Origin: Pseudomonadota bacterium
GTDB lineage: Bacteria > Pseudomonadota > Gammaproteobacteria > Competibacterales > Competibacteraceae
Reading direction: 5' to 3'
Assembly: GCA_018262135.1 (NCBI GenBank)
Contig: JAGTSD010000057.1
Location: forward strand, 1-10,582
DNA: 10,582 nucleotides
Each line of letters starts with the position of its first letter. Position 1 is the stretch's first letter. A program made the translations under genes and the position numbers. Positions 1-7,358 of the stretch are shown piece after piece. The notes under the pieces were generated by a model. The model saw nothing but the letters and a program-made list of their open reading frames with translations. It was not told the origin of the DNA and did not search any database.

Positions 1-1079
1 TCAGCCCGGCAGATTCTGACGAATCTCGGCCAGGCGGAGGCGACGGCCATCACCGCCGACGATACGGCGGATACCACCTTTACACGCCGGGTCCCAAGGC
101 CATCTTCCAGGCAGGCACGCTGTATCTCGATGGGCGGAGCTGCGAGCTGTGCCTGCGGATCGACGATATCGGCAAGCACAGCGCGCTGGCCAGCCTGAGC
201 GGCGCCTACCTGGCCTATTGCGACTGCCAGCGCCGAGGAGGTGCGGAAAAGATGACCATCGTCGCCGCCTTCACCAACGGCGACGCCGACAACCTGATGG
301 TCGGTCGCAACGGTATGTTTTTCGACTGGCATGGTCAGGATTGGGACGCCACCATCGTCAAGATCGTCGATCATCCGATCAGCGTCCGCCAGGCGTTCTG
401 GTATCCCTACAAGCGCATCGGCAGGATGATCGGGGAGCAGATCGAGAAAATGGCCGCCGCTCGCGAAAAGGCGGTGCAGGATCAGACGGCGGCGGGCATC
501 GCGGATACCGCGCAGAAAACGGAAGCGGGCAAGGCTCCGGCGGCGCCGTTCGATGTCGGCAAATTCGCTGGTATTTTCGCCGCCATAGGTCTGGCCATCG
601 GCGCCATCGGCACCGCCATCGCCGCGGTGGTGACCGGTTTTCTCGGCCTGAAGGCGTGGCAAATGCCGCTCGCCATCGTCGGACTGATTCTGCTCATCTC
701 CGGGCCTTCCGTGATCATCGCTTACCTCAAGCTGCGCAAGCGTAATCTGGCGCCCCTGCTCGACGCCAACGGCTGGGCGATCAATACCCGCGCCATCATC
801 AACATCCCGTTTGGGACTTCGCTGACGCATGTGGCCGCGCTGCCGCCGGGGGCGCAACGCTCGTTCACGGACCCCTACGCGGAGAAGAAACGGCCCTGGA
901 AGTTCTACCTGTTCCTGCTGGTGCTGATCGGCGTCATCGCCTTCCTCTGGCACAAGGGCTATATCCAGGAATGGCGGGATCGGTTCATCACCAAGGAAAC
1001 CCCTGCCGCAGTCGAAGGGGCGGCCAAACCCGCCGCGCCTGCCGCCGCGCCTGCGCCTGCCGCCGCATCGGCCAAGTGA
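1..1079 (+). CDS. Unrecognised multi-pass membrane protein, 5'-truncated, with an apparent frameshift
   Basis: I do not recognise this family. The gene enters from the left edge, so its true start is outside the window. Protein-like sequence runs in frame 1 from base 1 to about 81 (beginning SARQILTNLGQAEATAITAD). It then continues in frame 3 from about 81 to the TGA at 1077-1079. Net, one base (mod 3) is missing near 76-84. The ATG at 252 is internal: the frame-3 sequence upstream of it (GPKAIFQAGTLYLDGRS) looks fully coding and is open. A soluble N-terminal part carries a CxxC (141-152) and a CxC (219-227), a possible metal or disulfide site. Counting from the ATG at 252, hydrophobic segments lie at about residues 104-130, 135-158 and 217-234. 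The Lys/Arg-rich stretch after the second suggests a cytoplasmic loop. The tail (about 250-275) is Ala/Pro-rich and probably disordered. No function can be assigned from the neighbours. The membrane location is secure; the frame break could be a sequencing error. Confidence 0.7.
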   Translation, partial: SPADSDESRPGGGDGHHRRRYGGYHLYTPGPKAIFQAGTLYLDGRSCELCLRIDDIGKHSALASLSGAYLAYCDCQRRGGAEKMTIVAAFTNGDADNLMVGRNGMFFDWHGQDWDATIVKIVDHPISVRQAFWYPYKRIGRMIGEQIEKMAAAREKAVQDQTAAGIADTAQKTEAGKAPAAPFDVGKFAGIFAAIGLAIGAIGTAIAAVVTGFLGLKAWQMPLAIVGLILLISGPSVIIAYLKLRKRNLAPLLDANGWAINTRAIINIPFGTSLTHVAALPPGAQRSFTDPYAEKKRPWKFYLFLLVLIGVIAFLWHKGYIQEWRDRFITKETPAAVEGAAKPAAPAAAPAPAAASAK

Positions 1080-1106
1080 GCAACAAAGGGAACGGCATCG
1101 TTTGAA

Positions 1107-1145
1107 GGGGTTACGGTGGGCCGAACCAGTGCCCGCCGTAACTCC
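1107..1145. terminator. Strong hairpin between convergent genes, possible bidirectional terminator
   Basis: Bases 1107-1121 pair with 1131-1145 in a 15-bp stem with two G-U wobbles and a 9-base loop. It sits between the stop of the upstream + gene (1079) and the stop of the kinase gene on the - strand (1186), where a shared terminator would be expected. There is no U-tract directly after the stem on either strand, so it is not a textbook intrinsic terminator. It could also act as a 3'-end stabiliser. A T6 run at 1181-1186 is too far away to belong to it. Confidence 0.5.
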
Positions 1146-1185
1146 AGACGTTGCCACGCGAGGGAATGTTGGTGAATCGCTTTTT

Positions 1186-4104
1186 TCAAGAACTGCCGTT
1201 TCGACCCAGCAGCATCCGTAGTTTGCGGCCTAGATCGGCCTTCCGATAGGGCTTGGCCAGAACTTCAACGGCTTCCGTGAGTTCACGATTGCCGATGGGG
1301 GCATGTTCGGTGTAGCCCGAGGTCAGGAGCACGCGCAGGCCGGGATAACGACGTTGCGCCTCGGCCGCCAGCCGGACCCCGTCCATCTCGCCCGGCATGA
1401 CGATGTCGGTGAATAACAACGAGATTTGGGGCATGGCTTCCAGCACCCGCAGTGCGGTCTCGGCGTCGGCCGCTTGCAGGGGCGTGTAACCCAGGCCCCG
1501 CAAGGCACTGACGGCAAACTGTCGGACATCGGCATCGTCCTCGACTACCAGGATGATCTGGCCCTGCCCCCGGCTTGAGGTGTCGGAAGCGCGCGGTTCC
1601 GTCGGCGCCTGTACCGGCTGGGCGATTTGGGGAAGATACAACCGAACCGTGGTTCCCAGGCCAGGTTCGCTGTGGATGGTGATATGGCCGTCGGATTGCT
1701 TGACCAGCCCGTACACCATGCTCAGTCCCAGACCGCTGCCCTTGCCGGTTTCCTTGGTGGTGAAAAAGGGTTCGAAGGCGCGTTCCAGCAACTCGGGCGT
1801 CATGCCTACGCCGGTATCGCTGACCGCCAGCATGACATAGGGACCGGGCCGTACCTCCGTATGCGCCGCTGCCTCATCCACTTCGATCGGGACATTGGCG
1901 GTGGTCAGCTTCAGCCGGCCGCCCTGGGGCATGGCATCGCGGGCGTTGATCACCAGATTGAGCAGGGCGTTCTCGAACTGAGCCGGATCAACCAGGGTCT
2001 GTTCCAGGTCACCGGCCAGCGCCGTCTCGATCCGGATGTTGGCGCCCAGGGTACGCCGCATCAGATCGAGCATTCCCAGCACCAGCTTGTTCAGGTCGGT
2101 CGGTTGCGCCAGCAGCGGTTGGCGTCGCGAAAACGCCAGCAGCCGCTGGGTTAGCTTCGCGCCCCGGTCCGTGGCGCCCAGGGCTTGTTGCGCCAGTTCG
2201 TGCAACTCGGGTTGCGCTGTCAATTGCTCGTGCAATAATTCCAGATTGCCCATGATAATGGCCAGCAGGTTGTTGAAATCATGGGCGATGCCGCCGGTGA
2301 GCTGACCGATGGCCTGCATTTTCTGCGCCTGACGGAGTTGCGCCTCGACCTGCTTGCGCCGGGTGATGTCGCGAACGATGACGATGGCGGCGGATTTGGC
2401 GGCGAACCGCCGCAGGTCAGGCGGACCGAACAGATCCCCCTGGGGATGAGTCATCGTGATGGGAGATTGCTCGGCGAACTGAACGTCCAGCGGCGCGGTG
2501 CGCGACTCGAACCAGCGCCGTCCCGAGGCGGTCTTGAGTTCGTATTCGGCGATCTGGATTTGCCGGGTCGTTATAGCCCGGAGGATGATGTCGAGAAAAA
2601 ACTCCGCCTTTTCCGGAGAATGGATCTCGCTCAGCAGTTTTCCCCGGATGGGCGTGTTGCCGACCGCGACTCGATCCTGGCCGCGGGCCAGGATTTCGCG
2701 ATAAAGACCGTCCTCGTCAACTACAAACACCAGATCGGGAATGGCCCGGGCCATGGCGCGCAGCCGCGCTTCGCTTTCCCGCAGGGCGTGATCCGCCTGG
2801 TTGCGTTCCGTGATTTCCCGACTGAGGGACTGATTGATCGCTGCCAACTGCATGGTGCGTTCCCTGACCCGGTGCTCGAGCAGGGCGTTGGCATCACGCG
2901 ATTCTGCCTGCGCCCGTTGCAGGGAAGCCCGCATGGTATTGAACGAACGGGTCAGTTCGGCGAGTTCGTCGTTACCACTGACCGGAATATCCTGGTTCAG
3001 GTGTCCGGCTGCCAGGCGGCGGGTCGCTTCCACCAGGGCGGTGATCGGTCGGGCCAGGACGCGGGCGTGTGCGCTGGACATGCCGTAGGCGACTACCAGC
3101 ATCACCACGATCAACAGCATCAGATTCCGGACTGTGGCGATGCTCGCACTCAGTGTTGCGTCGGCTTCCTGTTGGAGGAGCGTCCGCGCATCGGCGGCAA
3201 TGGCGGTCGCCAGAGCGATCACCCGCCTGACCAGTGGGTCCGTTTCCGTGGTTAGCCGGTGCAGCGCGATGTTCCAGTCAGGCGCCTGGCGGCGCTGGAT
3301 GAATTCGTGGGCGGACTCCAGGAAAACCTGCCATTCCCGTTTAAACTCCATCAACGATTGGCGTTGCTCGGGATCGAGCGGTGGAATCGCGGTGGCTTGC
3401 GCGATCCCGGACTCCATGGTGTTCAGTTGTTCGCGCAGTTTTTCGACATACTCCAAACCCTCGGTTGCCAACATTTCCCGTAGCAGCAGGTGGGTAGCGT
3501 GAAAGGCATCGTGGAGTTGTGCCAGTTGCGCCGACCGGTTGTAGCCGGATGCGTCGCGTGGATTGCTCTCTGCACTCAGTAACTGGTTGATCCTGGACGC
3601 CAGTTGCGCCAGCTTCGGTTCGATCTGGAGCCGATATAAAATCCGCACCGGTTGGTTGGCCGGCGTATGCGCAACTTCCCGCACTTGACGCTGGGATTCC
3701 TGCAAATCGGCCAGCAGGGTTTGCAGTTCCTGCAATCGCTGCGGAGGGCAGGTTAGCTCGAGCATGGGTTGGCAGAGTTCGATCATGGCGAGCGCTGGCT
3801 GGATGTCGTCGCGCCAAGCCGCTTGCCAGTCCTCCAGGAATCGCGGGTCGCCCAGAGTGACCCAGCCTCCCAGGCTGGCCAGCGAATGCTGCACGCCGGC
3901 CAACACTTGCATCGAGGCTTGCGCCAGCGGGACGCCTTTGCTGGCCAGCAGGGTGATCCGGTCGCGCAACTCGTAGGTGGATGCCAAAGCGATGAACAGC
4001 ATACCCAGGCCGATGATTGCCACCGACAGGTGGGAGAACAACAATTGGCGGCGGAGCGGCCGCGTTCGTGCCGCCTGCTCGGGTTTCCACAATGACAGGG
4101 TCAT
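1186..4104 (-). CDS. Hybrid sensor histidine kinase/response regulator (HAMP-PAS-HisKA-HATPase-REC)
   Basis: This 972-aa inner-membrane hybrid kinase should autophosphorylate on His and pass the phosphate to its own receiver domain. A short cytoplasmic N-terminus precedes TM1 (about 21-43). A large, mostly helical periplasmic region follows (about 45-323); I cannot match it to a named sensor fold. TM2 is at about 325-345. Then come a HAMP domain (about 348-400), a coiled coil (about 395-445), a PAS-like domain (about 445-585), and HisKA with H608 in GGIAHDFNN. The HATPase has its N-box around N716-N720, the G1 box D763-T-G-V-G, the FEPFFTTK segment (777-784), and the G2 box GKGSGLGLS (787-795). 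The C-terminal receiver has acidic E855-D857, phospho-acceptor D900, T928 and K951. All catalytic residues are present. The start is supported by GGGAGGT (- strand, 4111-4117), six bases before the ATG. No partner regulator lies beside it, and signal and output are unknown. The domain order is certain; the physiological role is not. Confidence 0.95.
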   Translation of the reverse strand: MTLSLWKPEQAARTRPLRRQLLFSHLSVAIIGLGMLFIALASTYELRDRITLLASKGVPLAQASMQVLAGVQHSLASLGGWVTLGDPRFLEDWQAAWRDDIQPALAMIELCQPMLELTCPPQRLQELQTLLADLQESQRQVREVAHTPANQPVRILYRLQIEPKLAQLASRINQLLSAESNPRDASGYNRSAQLAQLHDAFHATHLLLREMLATEGLEYVEKLREQLNTMESGIAQATAIPPLDPEQRQSLMEFKREWQVFLESAHEFIQRRQAPDWNIALHRLTTETDPLVRRVIALATAIAADARTLLQQEADATLSASIATVRNLMLLIVVMLVVAYGMSSAHARVLARPITALVEATRRLAAGHLNQDIPVSGNDELAELTRSFNTMRASLQRAQAESRDANALLEHRVRERTMQLAAINQSLSREITERNQADHALRESEARLRAMARAIPDLVFVVDEDGLYREILARGQDRVAVGNTPIRGKLLSEIHSPEKAEFFLDIILRAITTRQIQIAEYELKTASGRRWFESRTAPLDVQFAEQSPITMTHPQGDLFGPPDLRRFAAKSAAIVIVRDITRRKQVEAQLRQAQKMQAIGQLTGGIAHDFNNLLAIIMGNLELLHEQLTAQPELHELAQQALGATDRGAKLTQRLLAFSRRQPLLAQPTDLNKLVLGMLDLMRRTLGANIRIETALAGDLEQTLVDPAQFENALLNLVINARDAMPQGGRLKLTTANVPIEVDEAAAHTEVRPGPYVMLAVSDTGVGMTPELLERAFEPFFTTKETGKGSGLGLSMVYGLVKQSDGHITIHSEPGLGTTVRLYLPQIAQPVQAPTEPRASDTSSRGQGQIILVVEDDADVRQFAVSALRGLGYTPLQAADAETALRVLEAMPQISLLFTDIVMPGEMDGVRLAAEAQRRYPGLRVLLTSGYTEHAPIGNRELTEAVEVLAKPYRKADLGRKLRMLLGRNGSS

Positions 4105-4150
4105 GATTTTACCTCCCTAAACCCGCACAAGCGTTGAATTCCCAGAGTAT

Positions 4151-4336
4151 TTATTCGTCGTAAACGTAGCCCGGGCTGAAGTCCGTAGTGATGGTCAAAA
4201 GCAATACGCGAGAATTTTGATGGTACAGCACCCGATAATGATTGTGCATCGCACCATCAACGAATTCAATTGCGGGAGATGGCTGGGATAAGTCAATTTC
4301 TGGAAATTCCGCACCGGGGGGATGTCGCGCCTGCAC
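4151..4336 (-). CDS. Small hypothetical protein (61 aa)
   Basis: I do not recognise this short ORF. It starts at GTG (4334-4336) and ends at TAA (4151-4153), 46 bases before the kinase start on the same strand, so it could be co-transcribed with the kinase. An in-frame TAG lies about 40 bases upstream and there is no convincing Shine-Dalgarno before the GTG. The protein is soluble, rich in aromatic and polar residues, with a beta-like centre (VLYHQNSRVLLLTITTD) and no signal peptide or membrane segment. Its composition resembles a real protein more than a GC-rich shadow frame: AT-rich codons are used freely and nothing competes on the other strand. It could also be the surviving 3' end of a decayed gene. 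An alternative start at the internal ATG near residue 30 would leave only about 32 aa. Confidence 0.4.
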   Translation of the reverse strand: MQARHPPGAEFPEIDLSQPSPAIEFVDGAMHNHYRVLYHQNSRVLLLTITTDFSPGYVYDE

Positions 4337-4352
4337 GGAGAGGGCGGCGAAA

Positions 4353-4382
4353 TTGACGCCCTTGCCGGCCGGGCGCTATGAT
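4353..4382 (+). promoter_or_regulatory. Sigma70-type promoter of the cbiMNQO transcript
   Basis: A -35 box TTGACG (4353-4358) and a -10 box TATGAT (4377-4382) are separated by 18 bases. Each matches the consensus at five of six positions. The expected transcription start is about 4389-4390, directly before the cobalamin riboswitch, which is where the leader should begin. It diverges from the small ORF on the - strand, whose start is at 4336. Confidence 0.7.
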
Positions 4383-4390
4383 TGTCCTAG

Positions 4391-4583
4391 TAACGACAAG
4401 GTTTTCCTGCTGGCGTTCGCCGGTGGGAATGAAAAGGGAATCTGGTGCGGCGCCTTTGAGGTCGCCAATGCCAGGGCTGCCCCCGCAACTGTGAACAGCG
4501 AGTCGCGCCCCCCGCACGCCACTGGCCGAATTGGCTGGGAAGGCTGGGCAAGCGACGAAGACCTGTGAGCCAGGAGACCTGCC
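4391..4583 (+). ncRNA. Cobalamin (B12) riboswitch
   Basis: This leader RNA binds an adenosyl- or other cobalamin and controls the cobalt-uptake genes behind it. The conserved core GGCTGCCCCCGCAACTGTGA is at 4475-4494, followed by a GCCACTGG element near 4519 and GGGAAGG near 4537. The 3' B12 box (AGCCAGGAGACCTGCC) lies at 4568-4583. The P1 helix can close with AGGT (4399-4402) against ACCT (4577-4580). All elements appear in the usual order and spacing. Its position between a promoter and cbiM fits known cobalamin control of cobalt transport. The 5' boundary is approximate to a few bases; the 3' boundary is the end of the B12 box. Confidence 0.95.
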
Positions 4584-4687
4584 AACGTCGGATAGCCGTT
4601 GAATTCCGGGCGGGGTGTTCCGGGGTTGCAGACCGTCTCCAGCCAGCGTGTGATCGCCCGATCGTTGAGGGCGAGCGCCTTCCCAGA

Positions 4688-4725
4688 CGACCTCCCCGAA
4701 ACTCCGCCCCTAACCGGGGAGGTTG
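4688..4725 (+). promoter_or_regulatory. Hairpin sequestering the cbiM ribosome binding site (riboswitch expression platform)
   Basis: Bases 4688-4698 pair with 4715-4725 in an 11-bp stem, nine of them perfect (ACCTCCCCG against CGGGGAGGT). The right arm contains the Shine-Dalgarno GGGGAGG (4716-4722) of cbiM, six bases before its ATG at 4729. There is no U-tract, so this looks like translational control rather than an intrinsic terminator. It is the likely output stage of the cobalamin riboswitch: ligand binding would favour this hairpin and hide the ribosome binding site. The structure is seen by eye; the switching mechanism is inferred. Confidence 0.75.
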
Positions 4726-4728
4726 GTC

Positions 4729-5415
4729 ATGCACATTGCCGAAGGTTTCCTGCCACCTCTGCACGCCGCCGGTTGGACGGCGGCAGCTCTGCCTTTTGTC
4801 ATCGTCAGCGCCTGGCGGGTCAACCGCCTGATGCGGGATCAGCCCCAGACCAAGCTGCTGCTGGCGGCGGCGGGGGCGTTCGCCTTCGTGATTTCGGCGC
4901 TCAAGCTGCCATCGGTAACCGGCAGTTGCTCTCACGCCACCGGCACCGGTCTGGGCGCGATCCTGTTCGGTCCTGCCGTGATGGCGCTGCTGGGAACCAT
5001 CGTATTGGTGTTTCAGGCGCTGCTGCTGGCGCACGGCGGCATCACTACCTTGGGCGCGAATGTGTTTTCAATGGCCATCGTCGGTCCCTGGATCGCTTAT
5101 GGGGTGCTGCGGGGCGCGCAAGGGTTGAACGCGCCGCTGGCGGTCAGCGTGTTCCTGGCAGCGATGCTGGGCGACCTGGCGACCTATACCATGACCGCCG
5201 GTCAACTGGCGCTGGCCTTTCCCGATCCGGCCAGCGGGATCGCGGGGTCGTTCGTCAAGTTCCTGAGCGTGTTCGCGCCGACCCAGTTGCCGCTGGCGGT
5301 GGTCGAGGGCCTGCTGACGGTGGTCATCGTCAATTTCCTGCGGGAATACAGCGGCGACGAGTTGCAAATCCTCAAGTTTCCGTCGCCAACTGTTGCCGTG
5401 GAGGCCCGCTCGTGA
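4729..5415 (+). CDS. cbiM: Cobalt ECF transporter substrate-specificity component CbiM
   Basis: CbiM is the integral membrane component that binds Co2+ in the CbiMNQO energy-coupling-factor importer, feeding cobalt to cobalamin synthesis. The 228-aa protein begins [10 protein letters not shown], the hallmark N-terminus of the CbiM/NikM family. In that family the mature N-terminus and His2 help coordinate the metal, together with a His in an SCSH motif, here H69. The ATG at 4729 is preferred over the in-frame TTG at 4723 because the latter would place two residues before the metal-binding N-terminus and would lie inside the Shine-Dalgarno region. GGGGAGG at 4716-4722 is correctly spaced. The rest is hydrophobic, with several membrane helices, including the conserved [19 protein letters not shown] segment. 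Its stop overlaps the cbiN start (GTGA). Expression is under the upstream riboswitch. The family is certain; cobalt rather than nickel is inferred from the riboswitch and the cbiN partner. Confidence 0.96.
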   Translation: MHIAEGFLPPLHAAGWTAAALPFVIVSAWRVNRLMRDQPQTKLLLAAAGAFAFVISALKLPSVTGSCSHATGTGLGAILFGPAVMALLGTIVLVFQALLLAHGGITTLGANVFSMAIVGPWIAYGVLRGAQGLNAPLAVSVFLAAMLGDLATYTMTAGQLALAFPDPASGIAGSFVKFLSVFAPTQLPLAVVEGLLTVVIVNFLREYSGDELQILKFPSPTVAVEARS

Positions 5416-5717
5416 AAGCGCGTAATGGCGGGTTGCTGATTTTGGCGGCGGCGCTGGTAGTGGGTTCGGTATGGCTGGGCAGCCGCCGTGAAGGGGCGGA
5501 GTTTGCCGGGTCGGATGGTCAGGCGATGCAGACCGTCGCCGCGATTCAGCCCGATTATCAACCCTGGTTCGGGTGGGTCTGGGAGCCGCCGCCCGAAATC
5601 GCCAGCGGCCTGTTCGCCCTGCAAGCGGCTTTAGGCGCAGGGATATTGGGTTATTACCTGGGGTTCAAGCGCGGCCAGGCGCAAGGCCGGCGCAAGCGCA
5701 GCGATGCGGGCGATTGA
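5412..5717 (+). CDS. cbiN: Cobalt transport protein CbiN
   Basis: CbiN is the small auxiliary membrane protein needed with CbiM for metal loading in the cobalt ECF importer. The 101-aa product has an N-terminal membrane helix (about 7-23), an extracytoplasmic loop, and a C-terminal helix (about 65-84) with a Lys/Arg-rich tail. Family landmarks are visible: the GSDGQAM segment (33-39), the PDYQPWF stretch (47-53), WEPPPEI (57-63) and [10 protein letters not shown]. The GTG start at 5412 overlaps the cbiM stop in a GTGA, indicating translational coupling. The same frame stays open far upstream, but that part is antiparallel to real cbiM coding and has no CbiN similarity. The last 14 bases overlap cbiQ. 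Confidence in family and start is high. Confidence 0.93.
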   Translation: MKARNGGLLILAAALVVGSVWLGSRREGAEFAGSDGQAMQTVAAIQPDYQPWFGWVWEPPPEIASGLFALQAALGAGILGYYLGFKRGQAQGRRKRSDAGD

Positions 5718-6456
5718 TCATCACGCCTGGACCAACCGCTGGCGCGGCTGGCATCCCGCCGAAAAGCTGTTGCCGGCGGGGAGTTTGCTGATTCTGACGT
5801 TGGTTCTACCGCCCCTGACCACGGCCCCCCTGGTATTGGCCGGCATGGCGCTGGCGACGGTGCGCGGCGCGGGCGTGCCGTTGAAAGCGCTGCTGAGCGT
5901 GCTGGCCGCGCCGGCGGCGTTTTTGCTGGCCGGCGTTCCGTTTCTGGCGGTGTCGGTGGATTTCGCCGAAGGCGTGAATCTGCATCTCTCGGCGGATGGT
6001 TTGCGGCTGGCGCTGACGACGACAGTCCGCGCCCTGGCGGCGATGAGCTGTCTGGCCTTTCTGATCCTGACCACGCCGTTGACCGACTGGATTACGCCGC
6101 TGCGGCGGATCGGGGTTCCCGCCGGCGTGATCGAACTGATCCTGCTGATCTACCGGCTGATCTTCGTATTTTTTGAACGCGCCCTGACCGGCCATCAGGC
6201 CCAGACGGCGAGGCTGGGTTATTCGCGCGTGGATCGGTCGGTGCGCTCGCTGGGACTGTTGGTCAGTAATCTGTTTCAGCGGGCGCTGGAGCAGGCGCGG
6301 CGGCTGGAAATTGGACTGATGGCGCGCGGCTATACCGGCGAACTGCGGGTGCTGGCGCCGAAGCGGGTTCTGTCGTGGCCGAGGCTGGCGACGGGGTTGG
6401 GGCTGGTCGGGCTGGTCGGAGCGGCGAGCGATCTGCTGGCGCGCGGGCTGTCATGA
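5704..6456 (+). CDS. cbiQ: Cobalt ECF transporter transmembrane (T) component CbiQ
   Basis: CbiQ is the membrane scaffold that couples ATP hydrolysis by CbiO to substrate movement through CbiM. The 250-aa protein has hydrophobic helices at about 22-52, 62-84, 105-124 and 138-158, and a last one near 228-245. A cytoplasmic coupling region at about 160-215 contains the family-typical ARRLEIGLMARGYTG stretch with the Ala-Arg-Gly motif at 207-209. That motif contacts the ATPase groove in ECF transporters. The N-terminal W-HPAEKLL segment is also typical. The ATG at 5704 lies inside the end of cbiN (14-base overlap) and has only a weak Shine-Dalgarno, so translation is probably coupled. Its stop overlaps the cbiO start (ATGA). 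Length and order fit the canonical cbiMNQO operon. Confidence 0.93.
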   Translation: MRAIDHHAWTNRWRGWHPAEKLLPAGSLLILTLVLPPLTTAPLVLAGMALATVRGAGVPLKALLSVLAAPAAFLLAGVPFLAVSVDFAEGVNLHLSADGLRLALTTTVRALAAMSCLAFLILTTPLTDWITPLRRIGVPAGVIELILLIYRLIFVFFERALTGHQAQTARLGYSRVDRSVRSLGLLVSNLFQRALEQARRLEIGLMARGYTGELRVLAPKRVLSWPRLATGLGLVGLVGAASDLLARGLS

Positions 6457-7358
6457 CCGCGCCCTTGCCCTTACTGGCGGCGCGCGGGTTGGAGTACGTC
6501 TATCCCGGTGGAGTGGTCGCGCTGCGCGGTTTGGACCTGAACATCGAGCGCGGCCAGAAACTGGCCATTCTCGGCCCCAACGGTTCCGGCAAGACCACCC
6601 TGCTGCTGCATCTCAACGGGACCTGCCAACCCACGCGCGGCGAAATCCGGCTCGACGGTCAACCGGCCCGTTACGATCACCGTGCGCTCAATCACTGGCG
6701 GCGGCGGGTGGGGCTGGTGTTGCAGGAGCCTGACGATCAGTTATTCGCCGCAACGGTCGGGCAGGATGTCTCGTTCGGGCCGCTGAACCTGGGTTTGTCC
6801 GCAGCGGAAACCGCCGAACGGGTCCGCGAGGCGCTGGAATCGCTGCGGATTTCCCATCTGGCCGACCGCGCCACGCACACCCTCAGCTTTGGCCAGAAAA
6901 AACGGGTCGCCATCGCCGGCGTGCTGGCCATGCGTCCGGAAATTCTGGTGTTGGACGAACCGACCGCCGGCCTCGATTCGCATGGCGTGACGCATCTGCT
7001 GAGCGCCTTGCAGCAGTTGCACGAAGCGGGTACGACGCTGGTGTTTTCGACCCACGATGTGGAACTGGCCTATGCCTGGGCCGACGAGGTGGCGCTGTTC
7101 CACGAGGGTACGGTGCTGTGTCAGGGCGAGACGGCGGCGGTGCTGGGGGATCGGGAGGCGCTGCATCGGGCGCGGCTGCGGCCGCCGTTGCTGCTGGAAG
7201 TGGCGGAAGCGCTCGGCGCGGACCAGGATCGGGTCCAGCCTACGTTGCGTTCCCGCGAGGCGGTGCTGGCGCTGTTGCGGGAGCGGTTGGGCGAACCTGC
7301 GTCCGCTATGCCAGTGGAAACAGTGTTCCCGCATTCACGACGCGGGCCGCCGGCGTGA
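6453..7358 (+). CDS. cbiO: Cobalt ECF transporter ATP-binding protein CbiO
   Basis: CbiO is the cytoplasmic ABC ATPase that powers cobalt import. The 301-aa protein has Walker A GPNGSGKT (41-48), Q-loop Q91 in LVLQEPDDQLF, and signature LSFGQKKRVAIAG (144-156). Walker B ILVLDE (164-169) has catalytic E169, followed by the D-loop and the switch H201 in STHD. The signature variant and the QEPDDQLF segment are typical of CbiO/EcfA rather than general ABC importers. The ATG at 6453 overlaps the cbiQ stop. The frame is open further upstream, but those residues come from the cbiQ overlap and do not belong to the family. The C-terminus (about 235-301) is a short regulatory-type extension, somewhat longer than many homologues. 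No clear intrinsic terminator follows. Confidence 0.95.
   Translation: MTAPLPLLAARGLEYVYPGGVVALRGLDLNIERGQKLAILGPNGSGKTTLLLHLNGTCQPTRGEIRLDGQPARYDHRALNHWRRRVGLVLQEPDDQLFAATVGQDVSFGPLNLGLSAAETAERVREALESLRISHLADRATHTLSFGQKKRVAIAGVLAMRPEILVLDEPTAGLDSHGVTHLLSALQQLHEAGTTLVFSTHDVELAYAWADEVALFHEGTVLCQGETAAVLGDREALHRARLRPPLLLEVAEALGADQDRVQPTLRSREAVLALLRERLGEPASAMPVETVFPHSRRGPPA

Noticed and set aside
2281..3255. 324-codon + strand open frame opposite the kinase gene
   Set aside because: The kinase on the - strand has complete domains with all catalytic residues; this frame shows no recognisable domain and has mirror-frame composition.
4160..4190. A CCCGGGC palindrome with an imperfect repeat resembling dispersed repetitive palindromes
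   Set aside because: It is only one short copy, lies inside the possible small ORF, and cannot be shown to be repeated within this window.
4599..5411. Upstream extension of the cbiN frame starting at ATG 4599
   Set aside because: It crosses the riboswitch leader and all of cbiM in another frame. CbiN similarity starts only at the GTG at 5412.
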